Origin: Streptomyces sp. NBC_01288
GTDB taxonomy: Bacteria; Actinomycetota; Actinomycetes; Streptomycetales; Streptomycetaceae
Reading direction: 5' to 3'
DNA length: 64,000 nt
Assembly (NCBI RefSeq): GCF_035982055.1
Contig: NZ_CP108427.1
Span: 186,001 to 250,000 of the forward strand
Shown: piece by piece, positions 1 through 8,908 of the stretch
How the letters are laid out: each line of letters begins with the position of its first letter
Numbering within the stretch: position 1 is the stretch's first letter
Notes under the pieces: model-generated
The model's database searches: none
Told to the model about the DNA's origin: nothing
The model's input: the letters and a program-made list of their open reading frames with translations, nothing else
Translations under genes and position numbers: made by a program

Positions 1-5
1 CGACT

Positions 6-1847
6 GTGACCGAGCGAGAGCACATACCCGGCGACGGACAGGCGAACGAGGGCGGCCGGCCGTCGCTGCTGGACGCCGTGCGCTCGGGGCGTCGTAAGGA
101 CACTCCCCCCGGGCCGAACTACAAGTGGGTCGCGCTGTCGAACACCACGCTCGGCGTGCTCATCGCCACGATGGACGCCTCGATCGTGATCATCTCGCTG
201 CCCGCGATCTTCCGCGGCATCGGCCTCGATCCGCTCGCGCCGGGCAACATCGGCTATCTGCTCTGGATGATCCTGGGCTATCTGCTGGTCTCGGCGGTGC
301 TGGTCGTCGTGCTCGGGCGGCTCGGTGACATGTTCGGCCGGGTGAAGATCTACAACATCGGCTTCCTGATCTTCGCGTGCGCGTCCGTCGCGCTGTCCCT
401 GGACCCGTTCCGCGCGGGGGCGGGGGCGATGTGGCTGATCCTCTGGCGCGTCGTGCAGGCCTTCGGCGGGTCCATGCTCACCGCCAACTCGGCCGCGATC
501 CTCACCGACGCCTTCCCCGCCCGGCAGCGTGGAATGGCCCTCGGCATCAACCAGATCACCGCCCTCGCGGGCCAGTTCCTCGGCCTTCTCGCCGGTGGTC
601 TGCTGGCCGTCGTCGACTGGCGCGCGGTGTTCTGGGTGAGCGTGCCGATCAGCATCACCGGCACGATCTGGTCGTACCTGAGCCTGCGCGAGACCTCGGC
701 GGGCCGCCCCGGCCGCATCGACTGGCTGGGCAACCTCACCTTCGCGGCCGGCGCCGGCATCCTCCTCGCGGGCATCACCTACGGCATCCAGCCCTACGGC
801 GGCAGCGCCACCGGCTGGGGAAACCCGTGGGTGCTCAGCGGCCTGATCGGCGGCGTCGTACTCCTGCTGATCTTCTGCTACGTCGAGACGCACATCGCCG
901 AACCGATGTTCAACCTGGCCCTGTTCAAGGTGCGCGCCTTCGCCGCGGGCAACCTGGCCGCCCTGCTCACCGCGATCGCGCGGGGCGGGTTGCAGTTCAT
1001 GCTGATCATCTGGCTACAGGGCATCTGGCTGCCGTTGCACGGCTACGACTACGAGGACACCCCGCTGTGGGCGGGCATCTTCATGCTGCCGCTCACCGTC
1101 GGCTTCCTCATCGCCGGGCCCATCTCGGGCTATCTGTCGGACCGGTTCGGCGCCCGGATGTTCTCGACGGTCGGACTGATCGTCGTGGCGCTCTCCTTCC
1201 TCGGCCTCCTCGCGCTGCCCATCGACTTCGACTACGGCATGTTCGCGGCGCTGCTGCTGCTCAACGGTCTCGGCCAGGGCATGTTCTCCGCGCCGAACAC
1301 GTCGTCCATCATGGGCAGCGTGCCGAGCGAGTACCGGGGTGTCGCCTCGGGCATGCGCTCCACCTTCCAGAACTCCGGCACGGCTCTCTCGATCGGCGTG
1401 TTCTTCTCCCTGATGGTGTCCGGGCTCGCGACCTCGCTGCCCAGGACGCTGAGCCACGGGCTCCAGCTGCACGGGGTACCGACCGGCGCGGCCGAGCAGG
1501 CGGCGTCGCTGCCTCCGGTGAGCACGCTGTTCGCCACGTTCCTCGGTAACAACCCCATCCAGCACCTGCTCGCGTCCAACGGAACCCTCGACCACGTCAC
1601 CGCCGCCCAGCGCGCCGTCCTGACCGGCCACACTTTCTTCCCCCAGCTGGTCTCGGGCCCGTTCCACCACGGCCTGACCATCGTCTTCAGCGTCGCGGCG
1701 GGCATGGCCCTGGTCTCCGCGGTCGCCTCGGCCCTGCGCGGCGGCCACAAGCCCGACGCGGAACCCGAACCGTCACCGGCAGGCCTGCCACCCGCTCCCG
1801 CGGAGACGCCCGAGACTTCGCAGGCGGGGCCGAACGGGGCGTCGTAG
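6..1847 (+). CDS. MFS drug exporter, DHA2 (EmrB/QacA-like) family
   Basis: The 613-residue protein has a hydrophilic N-terminus of about 40 residues, then around 14 hydrophobic segments, which fits the 14-TM DHA2 drug:H+ antiporters. The first helix has the family-like MDASIVIISLP stretch (near residue 56), and the loop after helix 2 has LGRLGDMFGRVKIY, the MFS motif A that sits between TM2 and TM3. The C-terminal 30 residues are Pro/Ala/Glu-rich and probably cytoplasmic. The GTG start lies only five bases into the window, so any regulator or longer N-terminus upstream cannot be seen. It converges with the next gene. The family exports amphipathic drugs by proton exchange; the substrate here is unknown. 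Confidence 0.9.
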   Translation: MTEREHIPGDGQANEGGRPSLLDAVRSGRRKDTPPGPNYKWVALSNTTLGVLIATMDASIVIISLPAIFRGIGLDPLAPGNIGYLLWMILGYLLVSAVLVVVLGRLGDMFGRVKIYNIGFLIFACASVALSLDPFRAGAGAMWLILWRVVQAFGGSMLTANSAAILTDAFPARQRGMALGINQITALAGQFLGLLAGGLLAVVDWRAVFWVSVPISITGTIWSYLSLRETSAGRPGRIDWLGNLTFAAGAGILLAGITYGIQPYGGSATGWGNPWVLSGLIGGVVLLLIFCYVETHIAEPMFNLALFKVRAFAAGNLAALLTAIARGGLQFMLIIWLQGIWLPLHGYDYEDTPLWAGIFMLPLTVGFLIAGPISGYLSDRFGARMFSTVGLIVVALSFLGLLALPIDFDYGMFAALLLLNGLGQGMFSAPNTSSIMGSVPSEYRGVASGMRSTFQNSGTALSIGVFFSLMVSGLATSLPRTLSHGLQLHGVPTGAAEQAASLPPVSTLFATFLGNNPIQHLLASNGTLDHVTAAQRAVLTGHTFFPQLVSGPFHHGLTIVFSVAAGMALVSAVASALRGGHKPDAEPEPSPAGLPPAPAETPETSQAGPNGAS

Positions 1848-1886
1848 GAACCGGGTTGGTGCGACGCGCCCGGTCTGCCGGAGTGG

Positions 1887-2852
1887 TCAGTGGTTCAGGT
1901 GGGCGAGTACCAGGTTGGGGTCATGGGCGGTGACGTAGGCCGCGCTCAGGACGTAGGCGGTGTCGCCGCGCAGGGCGATCGACGTGGGGTTCTGTAGGCC
2001 GTCGGCCACGGTCAGGACCGTGGTGGGGCTACCGTGCGGCTCGACGAGCACGACCTCGCTCGAACCGTTGAGGGTGGCCAGCATCTGGTTGCCGCGGCCG
2101 GTGAAAGCGAAGTCGTCGATCCCGGGCAGGCCGGCGACCTCGGTCCGGACGCTGCCGGCGCGTCCGTCCCGCAGGACGGGAACGCGCAGGACGGTGCCGC
2201 GGTCGAGGTTCGTGACCCAGAGCGCCCCGCCCCGGATCTTCAGGCCGTTGGCGCCGAGGAAACCGGCCGACGCCAGTTCGGGCGCGGTGGACCAGGCGGT
2301 GGGTGTGCCGCCGGATACAGGCACCTTCCAGACGGTGCCGCGTACGGAGTCGGTGGCGTAGAGGGTGCGTGAACGGGCGTCCAGGGCAAGGCCGTTGGGC
2401 AGTCCGTCCGCGGGCAGCGCGGCGATCCGCTCCGGCGTGCCGCCGGGGCGCAGTCGCCATACGCCGGTGAGGTCGGCGGTGCCGGTGGCGTACAGGAAGT
2501 ACAGGGTGCCGTCGTGGGCCCGGACGATGCCGGAGGTCAGGGCGAAGCCCAGGACAGGGGTGTGGACCCCGCCGTCCGTGGGCGCGGGCAGGGTGGCCAG
2601 GATCTGTGTGGTGCCGTGGGGCGAGAGCCGTGCGATCTGGCGGGCGGAGGCGAAGGTGACGTAGGCACTGCCGTCAGGAGCGAGGACGACGTTCTCCGGC
2701 GTCTGCCCCCTGGCCAGGTCGAAGTGGCGCACGATGCGGGCATCGCTCAGCGGCGCGGAGACGGCCGAGGCGGGAACCGGGCCGAGCGTCACGGCGGCGG
2801 CCGCGACGACGACAGCCGCGGACAGGGCGGACTTGGTGAGCTTCTTGAGCAT
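1887..2852 (-). CDS. secreted NHL/SMP-30-like beta-propeller protein
   Basis: The 321-residue protein begins with a clear Sec signal peptide: basic MLKKLTK, a hydrophobic Ala/Val core, then a PASA cleavage region near residue 30. The rest consists of repeated short beta-strand units containing NGLALD, PTSIAL and ENVVLAP segments, as in SMP-30/gluconolactonase-like and NHL-repeat six-bladed propellers. It is most likely an extracellular binding or scaffold protein. A lactonase role is possible, but the metal-ligand set of SMP-30 cannot be assigned by eye. It runs convergent to the exporter and away from the next regulator gene. Confidence 0.75.
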   Translation of the reverse strand: MLKKLTKSALSAAVVVAAAAVTLGPVPASAVSAPLSDARIVRHFDLARGQTPENVVLAPDGSAYVTFASARQIARLSPHGTTQILATLPAPTDGGVHTPVLGFALTSGIVRAHDGTLYFLYATGTADLTGVWRLRPGGTPERIAALPADGLPNGLALDARSRTLYATDSVRGTVWKVPVSGGTPTAWSTAPELASAGFLGANGLKIRGGALWVTNLDRGTVLRVPVLRDGRAGSVRTEVAGLPGIDDFAFTGRGNQMLATLNGSSEVVLVEPHGSPTTVLTVADGLQNPTSIALRGDTAYVLSAAYVTAHDPNLVLAHLNH

Positions 2853-3004
2853 GGGTCGGCTCCTTGGGAGGGGTCGTCGGTTCTGTGGTCAGTGGTTTTC
2901 GGGCATACGGCAGCGACGTGCCGACGCGGTGATGCGGTGATGCGGCGAGTGGGCACGAAGCCGTGAAGTACGCCTGGTAGATGGGAAGTTGGCGAGCGTG
3001 GGGG

Positions 3005-3892
3005 TCAGTCCGTTGCGGCCCGGGCGGGCGTCCGCGCCGGCTCGGTCGGTACGGCGGCCTGGGCCAGCAGGGTCAGTGCCGCTCGTGCGGACGAGCCCGC
3101 CGGGGTGGTGGCGACCACGACGCTGGTGCCGCGCCCGAGACCGAGGGTCTGCTGGACGACCGTCAGCGGGCCCACCAGCGGATGGCGCATCTCGTACGAG
3201 GCGAGCATGTGCGACTTGAGCCGGTGGTCGGCCCACATCGAGGCGAACTCCGCACTTTTGGCGCTCAGTTCACCCACCAGCGCGTGCAGCGCCGCGTCGT
3301 CGGGGAACCGTCCCGCCACCAGACGGAGGTGCCCCACCACCGCCCTGGCCTTGCTCGGCCAGTCCGCGTACAGGTCGCGGGTGTGCGGGTCCAGGAACAC
3401 CAGCCGGGCCATGTTCGGCCGCTGGGCCGGCCGGTCCGGGGCGTCGGGGGCCACATGACCGGCGAACAGCGCGTGTCCCAGGCGGTTCCAAGCCAGCACG
3501 TCGCCGCATCGGCCCAGCAGGAGCGTGGGCGCGTCCCCCAGGACGTCCAGGAGTTGGGCGTGTTCTTCCGTCACATGTTCCGGCGCGGGCCGCCGGCCCC
3601 GCGGGCGTTGTCTGCCCGCGCGGGCCAGGTCGTGCAGATAGCGCCGCTCGGGCTCGTCGAGCCGCAGGGCGAAGGCCAGCGCGTCCAGCACCTCGGGCGA
3701 AGCGCTCGGCGCCTGTCCCTGTTCCAGCCGCGTGTAGTACGAGACGCTCACCCCGGCGAGCAGTGCCAACTCCTCGCGCCGGAGCCCCGGCACGCGCCGC
3801 CGCTCCCCGTACGTGGCCACCCCGACGTCCTCAGGACGGAGATGGGAACGCCGAGCCTGCAGAAATTCCCCGAGCTGCGTTTTCCCTTTCAC
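3005..3892 (-). CDS. XRE-family regulator with MmyB-like ligand-binding domain
   Basis: I chose the GTG start at 3892 (VKGKTQLGEFLQARR), giving 295 residues; upstream in-frame sequence shows no homologous look. Residues 5-80 form a helix-turn-helix of the XRE type (VPGLRREELALLAGVSVSYYTRLEQG), and the rest is the MmyB-like ligand-binding domain found in many Streptomyces regulators (DVLAWNRLGHALF and RPNMARLVFLDP are typical blocks). Members often control a neighbouring oxidoreductase or transporter gene. Here the neighbours are a PucR-like regulator, divergent and about 150 bp away, and the secreted propeller. The target is unknown. Confidence 0.85.
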   Translation of the reverse strand: MKGKTQLGEFLQARRSHLRPEDVGVATYGERRRVPGLRREELALLAGVSVSYYTRLEQGQAPSASPEVLDALAFALRLDEPERRYLHDLARAGRQRPRGRRPAPEHVTEEHAQLLDVLGDAPTLLLGRCGDVLAWNRLGHALFAGHVAPDAPDRPAQRPNMARLVFLDPHTRDLYADWPSKARAVVGHLRLVAGRFPDDAALHALVGELSAKSAEFASMWADHRLKSHMLASYEMRHPLVGPLTVVQQTLGLGRGTSVVVATTPAGSSARAALTLLAQAAVPTEPARTPARAATD

Positions 3893-4042
3893 GAAACTCA
3901 GTATGGTCAGCCGGCACGCCCTCAGCCTGACCCAACTCTGGATAGGCAACGGCGGGTCCGGCTCACCGAGCCGCTCGGCACGCGACCCGTACCCGTCACT
4001 CCGCGTGAGGAGGATTGACAGGGACGCTTTGTCGATTCGACA

Positions 4043-5206
4043 GTGTCGGGCGTGACATTCTCTCCTGTCCGGCCCGATGGGCATCCGCTGCGTGTGCTGT
4101 GCGAATCCCTGCTGTCGCGGCTCGACGAGCTCAGCGACGTCGTCACCGACGACCTCAGGCGCGAGCTCCCCTCCTACGCGGCGCTGCCGCTGGCCGAGCA
4201 GCGCGCGACCGTGCACAGCCGGCTGCATGCCCTCCTGTGGGGGCTCGCCCTCGATGTGGAACCGACAGCCGAGCAACTGCTCGAGTTTCAGGCCGAGTCA
4301 CGCAGGAGGGCGTACTACGGTCTGCCCGTCCAGGACGCGCTCGCGACCTTTCACATCGGCGCCCGTCGGCTGTGGGACGAACTGCGTGCCGCGGCCCGAG
4401 GTACGGCGGCCGAGGACACCGCCGTCGAGTTGGTCGCACCCCTGTGGATGTGGGTCCAGTCGGTGAGCGGCGTCGTCGCGGACGCCTTCGCGGACGAGGC
4501 CGGGTCACGGTACGGGCGCGAGGCCGGTCTGCGGCAGCGCTTCCTCGAACTGCTCCGCACCGGCGGGGCGCCCCGCGAGCACACCGCCGAGATCGCCCGT
4601 GAACTGGGATTCGACCCGGACGGCGACTTCCGCGCCCTGTGCACGCCGGCCGCCCCGTGGGCCGCGGAAGGACACCTCGGCCTGCTGCAACGTGCGGCAC
4701 GGCAACTCGCCGGAAGGGTCTCCTGCGGCCTGAGCGGGCAGTTGATGGTCGCGATCACCCAGCGGGTCGACCCGGCCGACCTGGCCACCCGCGTGATCAA
4801 CCTGTGCGGCGACGACGCGCGCGTGGGCGTCGGCCTCGACCGGTCCGGGCTCGCCGGCGCGGAGATGAGCATCACCGACGCGGAGCGCGCCCTCGCCGTG
4901 GCCGAACGCGGCGGCCGCGCAACGTCGTTCGAGGACGTCTGGCTCCAGGCGAGTCTCATCGACAGCCGGGAGCGGCTGCTCCCCCTGTTCGCCGAAGTCC
5001 GCCAAGTCACCGGCGCGCACCCCCTGTTGGCGGAGACGGTGATCGCCTTCGCCGACGCCGGGTCGTCGCTGGCCCATGCCGCCACCGCCCTCGGGATCCA
5101 TCCCAACACGGTGGCCTACCGGCTCGGCCAGTGGCACAAGCTCACCGGTGCCGATCCGCGCACCTTCGCCGGTCTCGTCCGTTCGGTCGTCGGCATCACC
5201 GGCTGA
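4043..5206 (+). CDS. PucR/CdaR-type transcriptional regulator
   Basis: The 387-residue protein has an N-terminal helical region (about residues 15-150) resembling the RsbRD-like domain often found before PucR domains, and a central part that may be a degenerate GGDEF-like fold (VGVGLDRSGLAGAEMSITDAERALAVAE). The C-terminus (about residues 330-385) is the PucR helix-turn-helix, with HAATALGIHPNTVAYRL followed by the short downstream helix. Such proteins are usually activators of nearby catabolic or secondary-metabolite genes. The start is GTG 4043; GTG 4052 is an alternative. The next gene is a methyltransferase 135 bp downstream, with its own operator-like repeats. Confidence 0.82.
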   Translation: MSGVTFSPVRPDGHPLRVLCESLLSRLDELSDVVTDDLRRELPSYAALPLAEQRATVHSRLHALLWGLALDVEPTAEQLLEFQAESRRRAYYGLPVQDALATFHIGARRLWDELRAAARGTAAEDTAVELVAPLWMWVQSVSGVVADAFADEAGSRYGREAGLRQRFLELLRTGGAPREHTAEIARELGFDPDGDFRALCTPAAPWAAEGHLGLLQRAARQLAGRVSCGLSGQLMVAITQRVDPADLATRVINLCGDDARVGVGLDRSGLAGAEMSITDAERALAVAERGGRATSFEDVWLQASLIDSRERLLPLFAEVRQVTGAHPLLAETVIAFADAGSSLAHAATALGIHPNTVAYRLGQWHKLTGADPRTFAGLVRSVVGITG

Positions 5207-5214
5207 CGGTGCTG

Positions 5215-5239
5215 GTGGAATCCATGCTTGTGGAATCCA
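5215..5239 (+). promoter_or_regulatory. direct repeat GTGGAATCCA x2, possible operator
   Basis: The 10-mer GTGGAATCCA occurs at 5215-5224 and again at 5230-5239, a period of 15 bp. The inner 9-mer TGGAATCCA is itself palindromic around its central A. The pair lies just after the PucR-like gene and about 100 bp before the methyltransferase start. This could be a binding site for a dimeric regulator, but no factor can be assigned from sequence. Confidence 0.35.
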
Positions 5240-5341
5240 CGAAAATCTGCCCGTTCACTCCATGATCACGCCGAAGACTGCCGACCGGGCGCTTCCTACA
5301 CTCCGTTACTGCTGACTGCGCATCGCAGAAATTCCAGAGCA

Positions 5342-6178
5342 ATGAACGGACCAGGAATGACTGAGAAGGACCCGGGTTCCTACGTGATGGGAAATACCTC
5401 CGAGGAGGCGGACAGGCTCGGCATACAGGCGTCGCTGTACGACAGGCACACCGAATACCTTCTGAGGACGGCGGGGCTGCGCGAGGGAATGCGCGTTCTC
5501 GACGTCGGCTGCGGTACGGGCGAAGTGTCGCTGGCCGCCGCGCGCGTGGTCGGCTCAAGCGGCCGGGTTCTCGGCGTGGACATGGAGCCAGGGGTCCTGG
5601 AGCGTGCGCGAGAAAACGCGGCCAGGACCTCCGTTCGGAACGTCAGCTTCGAACAGGGCACGCTGCCCGATCTCGAAATACCCGAGCCTTTCGACGCCCT
5701 CGTGGGACGGCTGATCCTGATTCATCTCGACGATCCGGTGGGGACGGTGAAGTCACTGACACGGTTTGTCCGACCCGGAGGTGTGGTCACGTTCCAGGAC
5801 TTCAACATTTCGAGGACGCGCGCCGTACCCGCGGTACCGCTGGTGACGGAGGCCGTGGGATGGATCAGTGCGGCACTCCGCGAAGGCCGCCGTGACCCCG
5901 ACATGGGTGAGCAACTGGCCGAAGTACTACGCCTCTCGGGGCTCTCCGATCCGAGCGTGGCGGTCGCCGTACCCACGGGCGGTCCCGACTCGGCGGCGGT
6001 GACGCTCATCGCCGAGTCGACGCGCAGTCTGCTGCCGGTGATGGAGCGCGGCGGAATCGCCACCGCCGAGGAGGTTGACATCGACACACTGCGGGCTCGA
6101 ATGGCGCGCGCGTGCATGGAGGTGCGGGCGACGGTGTACGTCCCGGAACTCGTGGCCGCGTGGGCTGAGGTGCGGTAA
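5342..6178 (+). CDS. class I SAM-dependent methyltransferase
   Basis: The start at ATG 5342 (MNGPGMTEKDPGSY) gives 278 residues; longer in-frame starts add unlikely sequence. Motif I (VLDVGCGTGEVSLAAA, about residues 55-70) is the SAM-binding glycine-rich loop, followed by motif II acid GVDMEPG and the LIHLDDP segment. The overall pattern fits the UbiE/small-molecule methyltransferases (Methyltransf_11/25 type). The substrate is unknown. The gene stands alone between a PucR-like regulator and the DUF2975 pair, so context does not help. Confidence 0.85.
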   Translation: MNGPGMTEKDPGSYVMGNTSEEADRLGIQASLYDRHTEYLLRTAGLREGMRVLDVGCGTGEVSLAAARVVGSSGRVLGVDMEPGVLERARENAARTSVRNVSFEQGTLPDLEIPEPFDALVGRLILIHLDDPVGTVKSLTRFVRPGGVVTFQDFNISRTRAVPAVPLVTEAVGWISAALREGRRDPDMGEQLAEVLRLSGLSDPSVAVAVPTGGPDSAAVTLIAESTRSLLPVMERGGIATAEEVDIDTLRARMARACMEVRATVYVPELVAAWAEVR

Positions 6179-6262
6179 CACCTCTTCCTGCGGGGCAAGT
6201 TGGGGCAGAGCGGGCACAAGACGGCTGGCGTGTGGGCTGCTTGCCTGCCGCACACTCGCCGC

Positions 6263-6297
6263 TGTATCGTTTTTCGATAACATCGATAAACGATACA
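6263..6297 (+). promoter_or_regulatory. long palindromic operator before DUF2975/XRE pair
   Basis: Arms TGTATCGTTTTTCGAT (6263-6278) and ATCGATAAACGATACA (6282-6297) are complementary except for one position, around a 3-base centre AAC. The element is strikingly AT-rich for this genome and ends 16 bp before the DUF2975 start. The position suggests an operator overlapping the promoter, probably bound by the small XRE protein encoded second in the operon (inference). Confidence 0.65.
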
Positions 6298-6313
6298 CAG
6301 GGGGCGGTCCGCC

Positions 6314-6967
6314 ATGACCGACGAGTCGACCGAGGCCGAGCACGGCAGCAGAAACCCGCTGGAACCCATGGCCGGCGTGGTCACCGTGCTCTGCGCGCTG
6401 GTCGCGGTGTTCCTGGTGCTGAAGGCGTACGCCGCGGTCGGGATCGGTGGCGTCTTCGGATGGGGCGACGGTTCGGTCTGCGCCACGGACCCGTCCACGC
6501 AGGGCGGTGGGGAGGACTGGTTCAGTCGGCTCATGGAGCCCAAGCCCGGCATCGTGGTCTCGTTCACGCCGAGGTACTGCGACTACTCCCCGAGCGGCGG
6601 CGCACGTCTGCTGAGCACGCTGACCGAACTGCCGTCCTCCGCCCTCTACATCGGCGCCCTGTTCCTTCTCTACTGGCTGATCCGCGCCGCACGCCAGGAC
6701 GGCCCGCACACCTTCCGCACCGCGGGCCGGCTACGCCTCCTGGGCTGGTACCTGGCCGTCGGCAGCCTCGTCTGCCACGTCACCGAGAGCGTCGCGGGAG
6801 CCGCGCTGCTCAACTCCCTGCGGACAGCGGACCACAGGCCGTTGCTCTACGACGTCGATCACGGCATGCCGTACTTCGCGCTGCTCACCGGCATCGGGCT
6901 GCTCTCCCTGGCCCGGATCATGCGAGTCGGTGCCGTGATGCGCGAAGATCTCGAAGGCGTCATCTGA
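6314..6967 (+). CDS. DUF2975 membrane protein
   Basis: The 217-residue protein has four predicted membrane segments (about residues 20-42, 100-122, 137-158 and 180-200), and resembles the DUF2975 family of four-helix membrane proteins. These are usually paired with a tiny XRE regulator of the YozG type, exactly as here. A periplasmic-facing loop between TM1 and TM2 contains Cys residues in VCATD and RYCDY, which could form a disulfide. Its stop overlaps the start of the XRE gene (TGATG), so the two are translationally coupled. The family function is unknown. Confidence 0.8.
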   Translation: MTDESTEAEHGSRNPLEPMAGVVTVLCALVAVFLVLKAYAAVGIGGVFGWGDGSVCATDPSTQGGGEDWFSRLMEPKPGIVVSFTPRYCDYSPSGGARLLSTLTELPSSALYIGALFLLYWLIRAARQDGPHTFRTAGRLRLLGWYLAVGSLVCHVTESVAGAALLNSLRTADHRPLLYDVDHGMPYFALLTGIGLLSLARIMRVGAVMREDLEGVI

Positions 6968-7209
6968 TGTCCCCCGCCGAGGCCGACCCGCACGCCATCG
7001 AGGTCCACCTCGACCGGATCCTGGAGGAACGCGGCATGACCCTGGCCGAACTGGCCGTCCAGGTGGGCGTCACGAACGTCAACCTGTCCATCCTCAAGAA
7101 CGGCCGCGCGAAGGCCATCCGCTTCAGCACCCTGACCCGCATCTGCGAAGTCCTCGACTGCCAGCCCGGCGACCTCCTCACCCACCGCCCGCAGCACGGG
7201 AAGGGGTGA
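6967..7209 (+). CDS. small XRE-family regulator (YozG-like)
   Basis: The 80-residue protein is essentially one helix-turn-helix of the Cro/CI type: LDRILEERGMTLAELAVQVGVTNVNLSILKNGRAKAIRF spans the DNA-binding helices (read in two parts, residues 15-33 and 34-53), and it ends with the LDCQPGDLL block typical of YozG-like regulators. It overlaps the DUF2975 stop by one base. A 16-bp-arm palindrome lies upstream of the pair, so autoregulation is likely. The kinase gene starts about 4 bases after its stop and may be co-transcribed. Confidence 0.85.
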   Translation: MSPAEADPHAIEVHLDRILEERGMTLAELAVQVGVTNVNLSILKNGRAKAIRFSTLTRICEVLDCQPGDLLTHRPQHGKG

Positions 7210-7213
7210 CGGT

Positions 7214-8020
7214 GTGGTGATGGTGACCTCGCCCCAAGGGCCGGTCGAGCTTCCGTGGATCGTCACCGAACTCGCGGCGGGGCGCCCGGTACGGGCCGTG
7301 TGGCGCAACGAGGTCGGCGGTCTGACGTTTCAGGTCGGCCTGGAGGATGCGCGGCAGTTCGTGAAGTGGACGCCGGCGGGCAGTGGCGTCGGCCTCTCGG
7401 CCGAGGTGGTGCGCCTGCGCTGGGCGGCGGCGTTCGCCGTGGTGCCGCGTGTCGTCGGCGAGGGCGCGGACGGGACGGGGTCCTGGATCGTCACGGCCGG
7501 CCTGCCCGGGCGTATAGCCGTGGACGACCACTGGAAGCGCGACCCCGGCACCGCGGTACGCGCCATCGGTACCGGGCTGCGCGCCCTGCACGAGCAACTG
7601 CCTGTCGCGGACTGTCCGTTCGACTGGTCGGCCGGGCAGCGGCTGGAGGCGGTACGGTCCCGAGCGGCGGCGGGCCTGGTCGATCCGGCGGACTGGCCCG
7701 AGGACTTCCAGCACCTCGGGACCGTCGAGCGTGCGCTCCGCGTGCTCACCGACATCCCGCCGGTCGATGAACTCGTCGTCTGCCATGGCGACGCCTGCGC
7801 TCCGAACACCCTGATCGGCGACGACGGCAGGTGCTGCGGTCACGTGGACCTCGGCGCGCTCGGTGTCGCCGACCGCTGGGCCGACCTCGCCATCGCGACG
7901 TGGAGCACGCGGTGGAACTACGGTCCCGGCTGGGAAGAGCCGTTGCTCGAAGCCTACGGAGTCGAGCCGGACCCGGAACGGGTCAGGTATTACCGGTTGT
8001 TGTGGCGGCTGTCGGACTGA
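7214..8020 (+). CDS. aminoglycoside phosphotransferase (APH(3')-like)
   Basis: The 268-residue protein has the APH family signature in order: WIVTAGLPGR region, the catalytic loop HGDACAPNTLI (about residues 194-204), and the metal-binding HVDLGALGVADRWADLAIA block (about 213-231), which matches the VDLG/ADR.ADLA pattern of APH(3') enzymes. It would transfer phosphate from ATP (or GTP) to a hydroxyl of an aminoglycoside or similar small molecule. GTG 7214 is taken as the start, with closely spaced alternatives at 7217, 7220 and 7223 after a GGAAGGGG ribosome-binding site. Chromosomal APH homologues in Streptomyces do not always confer resistance. Confidence 0.85.
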   Translation: MVMVTSPQGPVELPWIVTELAAGRPVRAVWRNEVGGLTFQVGLEDARQFVKWTPAGSGVGLSAEVVRLRWAAAFAVVPRVVGEGADGTGSWIVTAGLPGRIAVDDHWKRDPGTAVRAIGTGLRALHEQLPVADCPFDWSAGQRLEAVRSRAAAGLVDPADWPEDFQHLGTVERALRVLTDIPPVDELVVCHGDACAPNTLIGDDGRCCGHVDLGALGVADRWADLAIATWSTRWNYGPGWEEPLLEAYGVEPDPERVRYYRLLWRLSD

Positions 8021-8065
8021 GTCGCCGTACCCGCGGGGTGCGGTGGAGCGGTTCGGGTCCTCAGG

Positions 8066-8908
8066 TCACCAGGAGGTGCGGGTCTGCGACGGCTCCCTCG
8101 TCGGGAACACGGAGTCGCCGCCGAACAGCGGTGCCGGCTCGGGCGCCGACGTCTTCGCCTCGGTCTCGCCGAGCATCATGTCGGGGTCGAACATGACGAT
8201 CACGGCGGCGACCAGGAGCACGAGGAGCGGACCGGCGAGCATGACGAGGAGGAAGGCGACCAGGTCGGCCGAGGACTGCGAGGCCCCGGCCACGTTGGTG
8301 AGGTGGACGGAGACCGCGGCCATACCTGTGTAGTGCATTCCGGTCACGGCGACGCCCATCACCAGGCTCGCGCCGAGGCTCGCCCACAGCGCGTGGATGG
8401 AGACCGCCGCCCACAGCGCCGCGGTGGCGGCCGCGATGGCGATCACGATGGAGAGCGCCACGGTCCCGGTGTCGTAGTGGAGGGTGCCGTTCGTGTGGAT
8501 GGCGGCCATCCCGAGGTAGTGCATGGCCGCGACACCGAGCCCGGTGACCGCGCCGGCCACCCCCAGGTTCAGCGGGGAGCCGCCCCGGTAACCGACGAGG
8601 AACACTCCTACGGCGACCACGGCGATCGCCACGACGAGGCTCAACAGGGTCTTCGTGGCGTCGTAGTTGACGAGCGCGCCCTCGACGCTGAAGCCGATCA
8701 TGGCGATGAAGTGCATGGTCCATATGCCGCAGCCGATGGAGACGGCGCCGAGCGCCAGCCAACGGGCTCTGTGCTGCGGGCGGCGCAGTGAACGGGTCGT
8801 GCAGCGCAGCCCGAGGGCCGCTCCCAGGCACGCCATCAGATAGGCGGCGACCGGGGTCACCGCGCCGTAGTAGAAGTCGGAGACAGTCGCGGCGGCGGCT
8901 GTGGTCAT
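8066..8908 (-). CDS. MHYT-domain integral membrane sensor protein
   Basis: Starting at ATG 8908 (MTTAAAATVSDFYYG), the protein has 280 residues and seven hydrophobic segments. Three MHYT-type motifs are visible: WTMHFIAMIGF (near residue 65), AMHYLGMAA (near 126) and GMHYTGMAA (near 190). The MHYT domain is proposed to bind copper and sense small gases such as O2, CO or NO. The protein stops after the membrane domain and a short cytoplasmic tail with no GGDEF/EAL output domain. A 423-bp gene-poor region lies upstream. Confidence 0.85.
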   Translation of the reverse strand: MTTAAAATVSDFYYGAVTPVAAYLMACLGAALGLRCTTRSLRRPQHRARWLALGAVSIGCGIWTMHFIAMIGFSVEGALVNYDATKTLLSLVVAIAVVAVGVFLVGYRGGSPLNLGVAGAVTGLGVAAMHYLGMAAIHTNGTLHYDTGTVALSIVIAIAAATAALWAAVSIHALWASLGASLVMGVAVTGMHYTGMAAVSVHLTNVAGASQSSADLVAFLLVMLAGPLLVLLVAAVIVMFDPDMMLGETEAKTSAPEPAPLFGGDSVFPTREPSQTRTSW

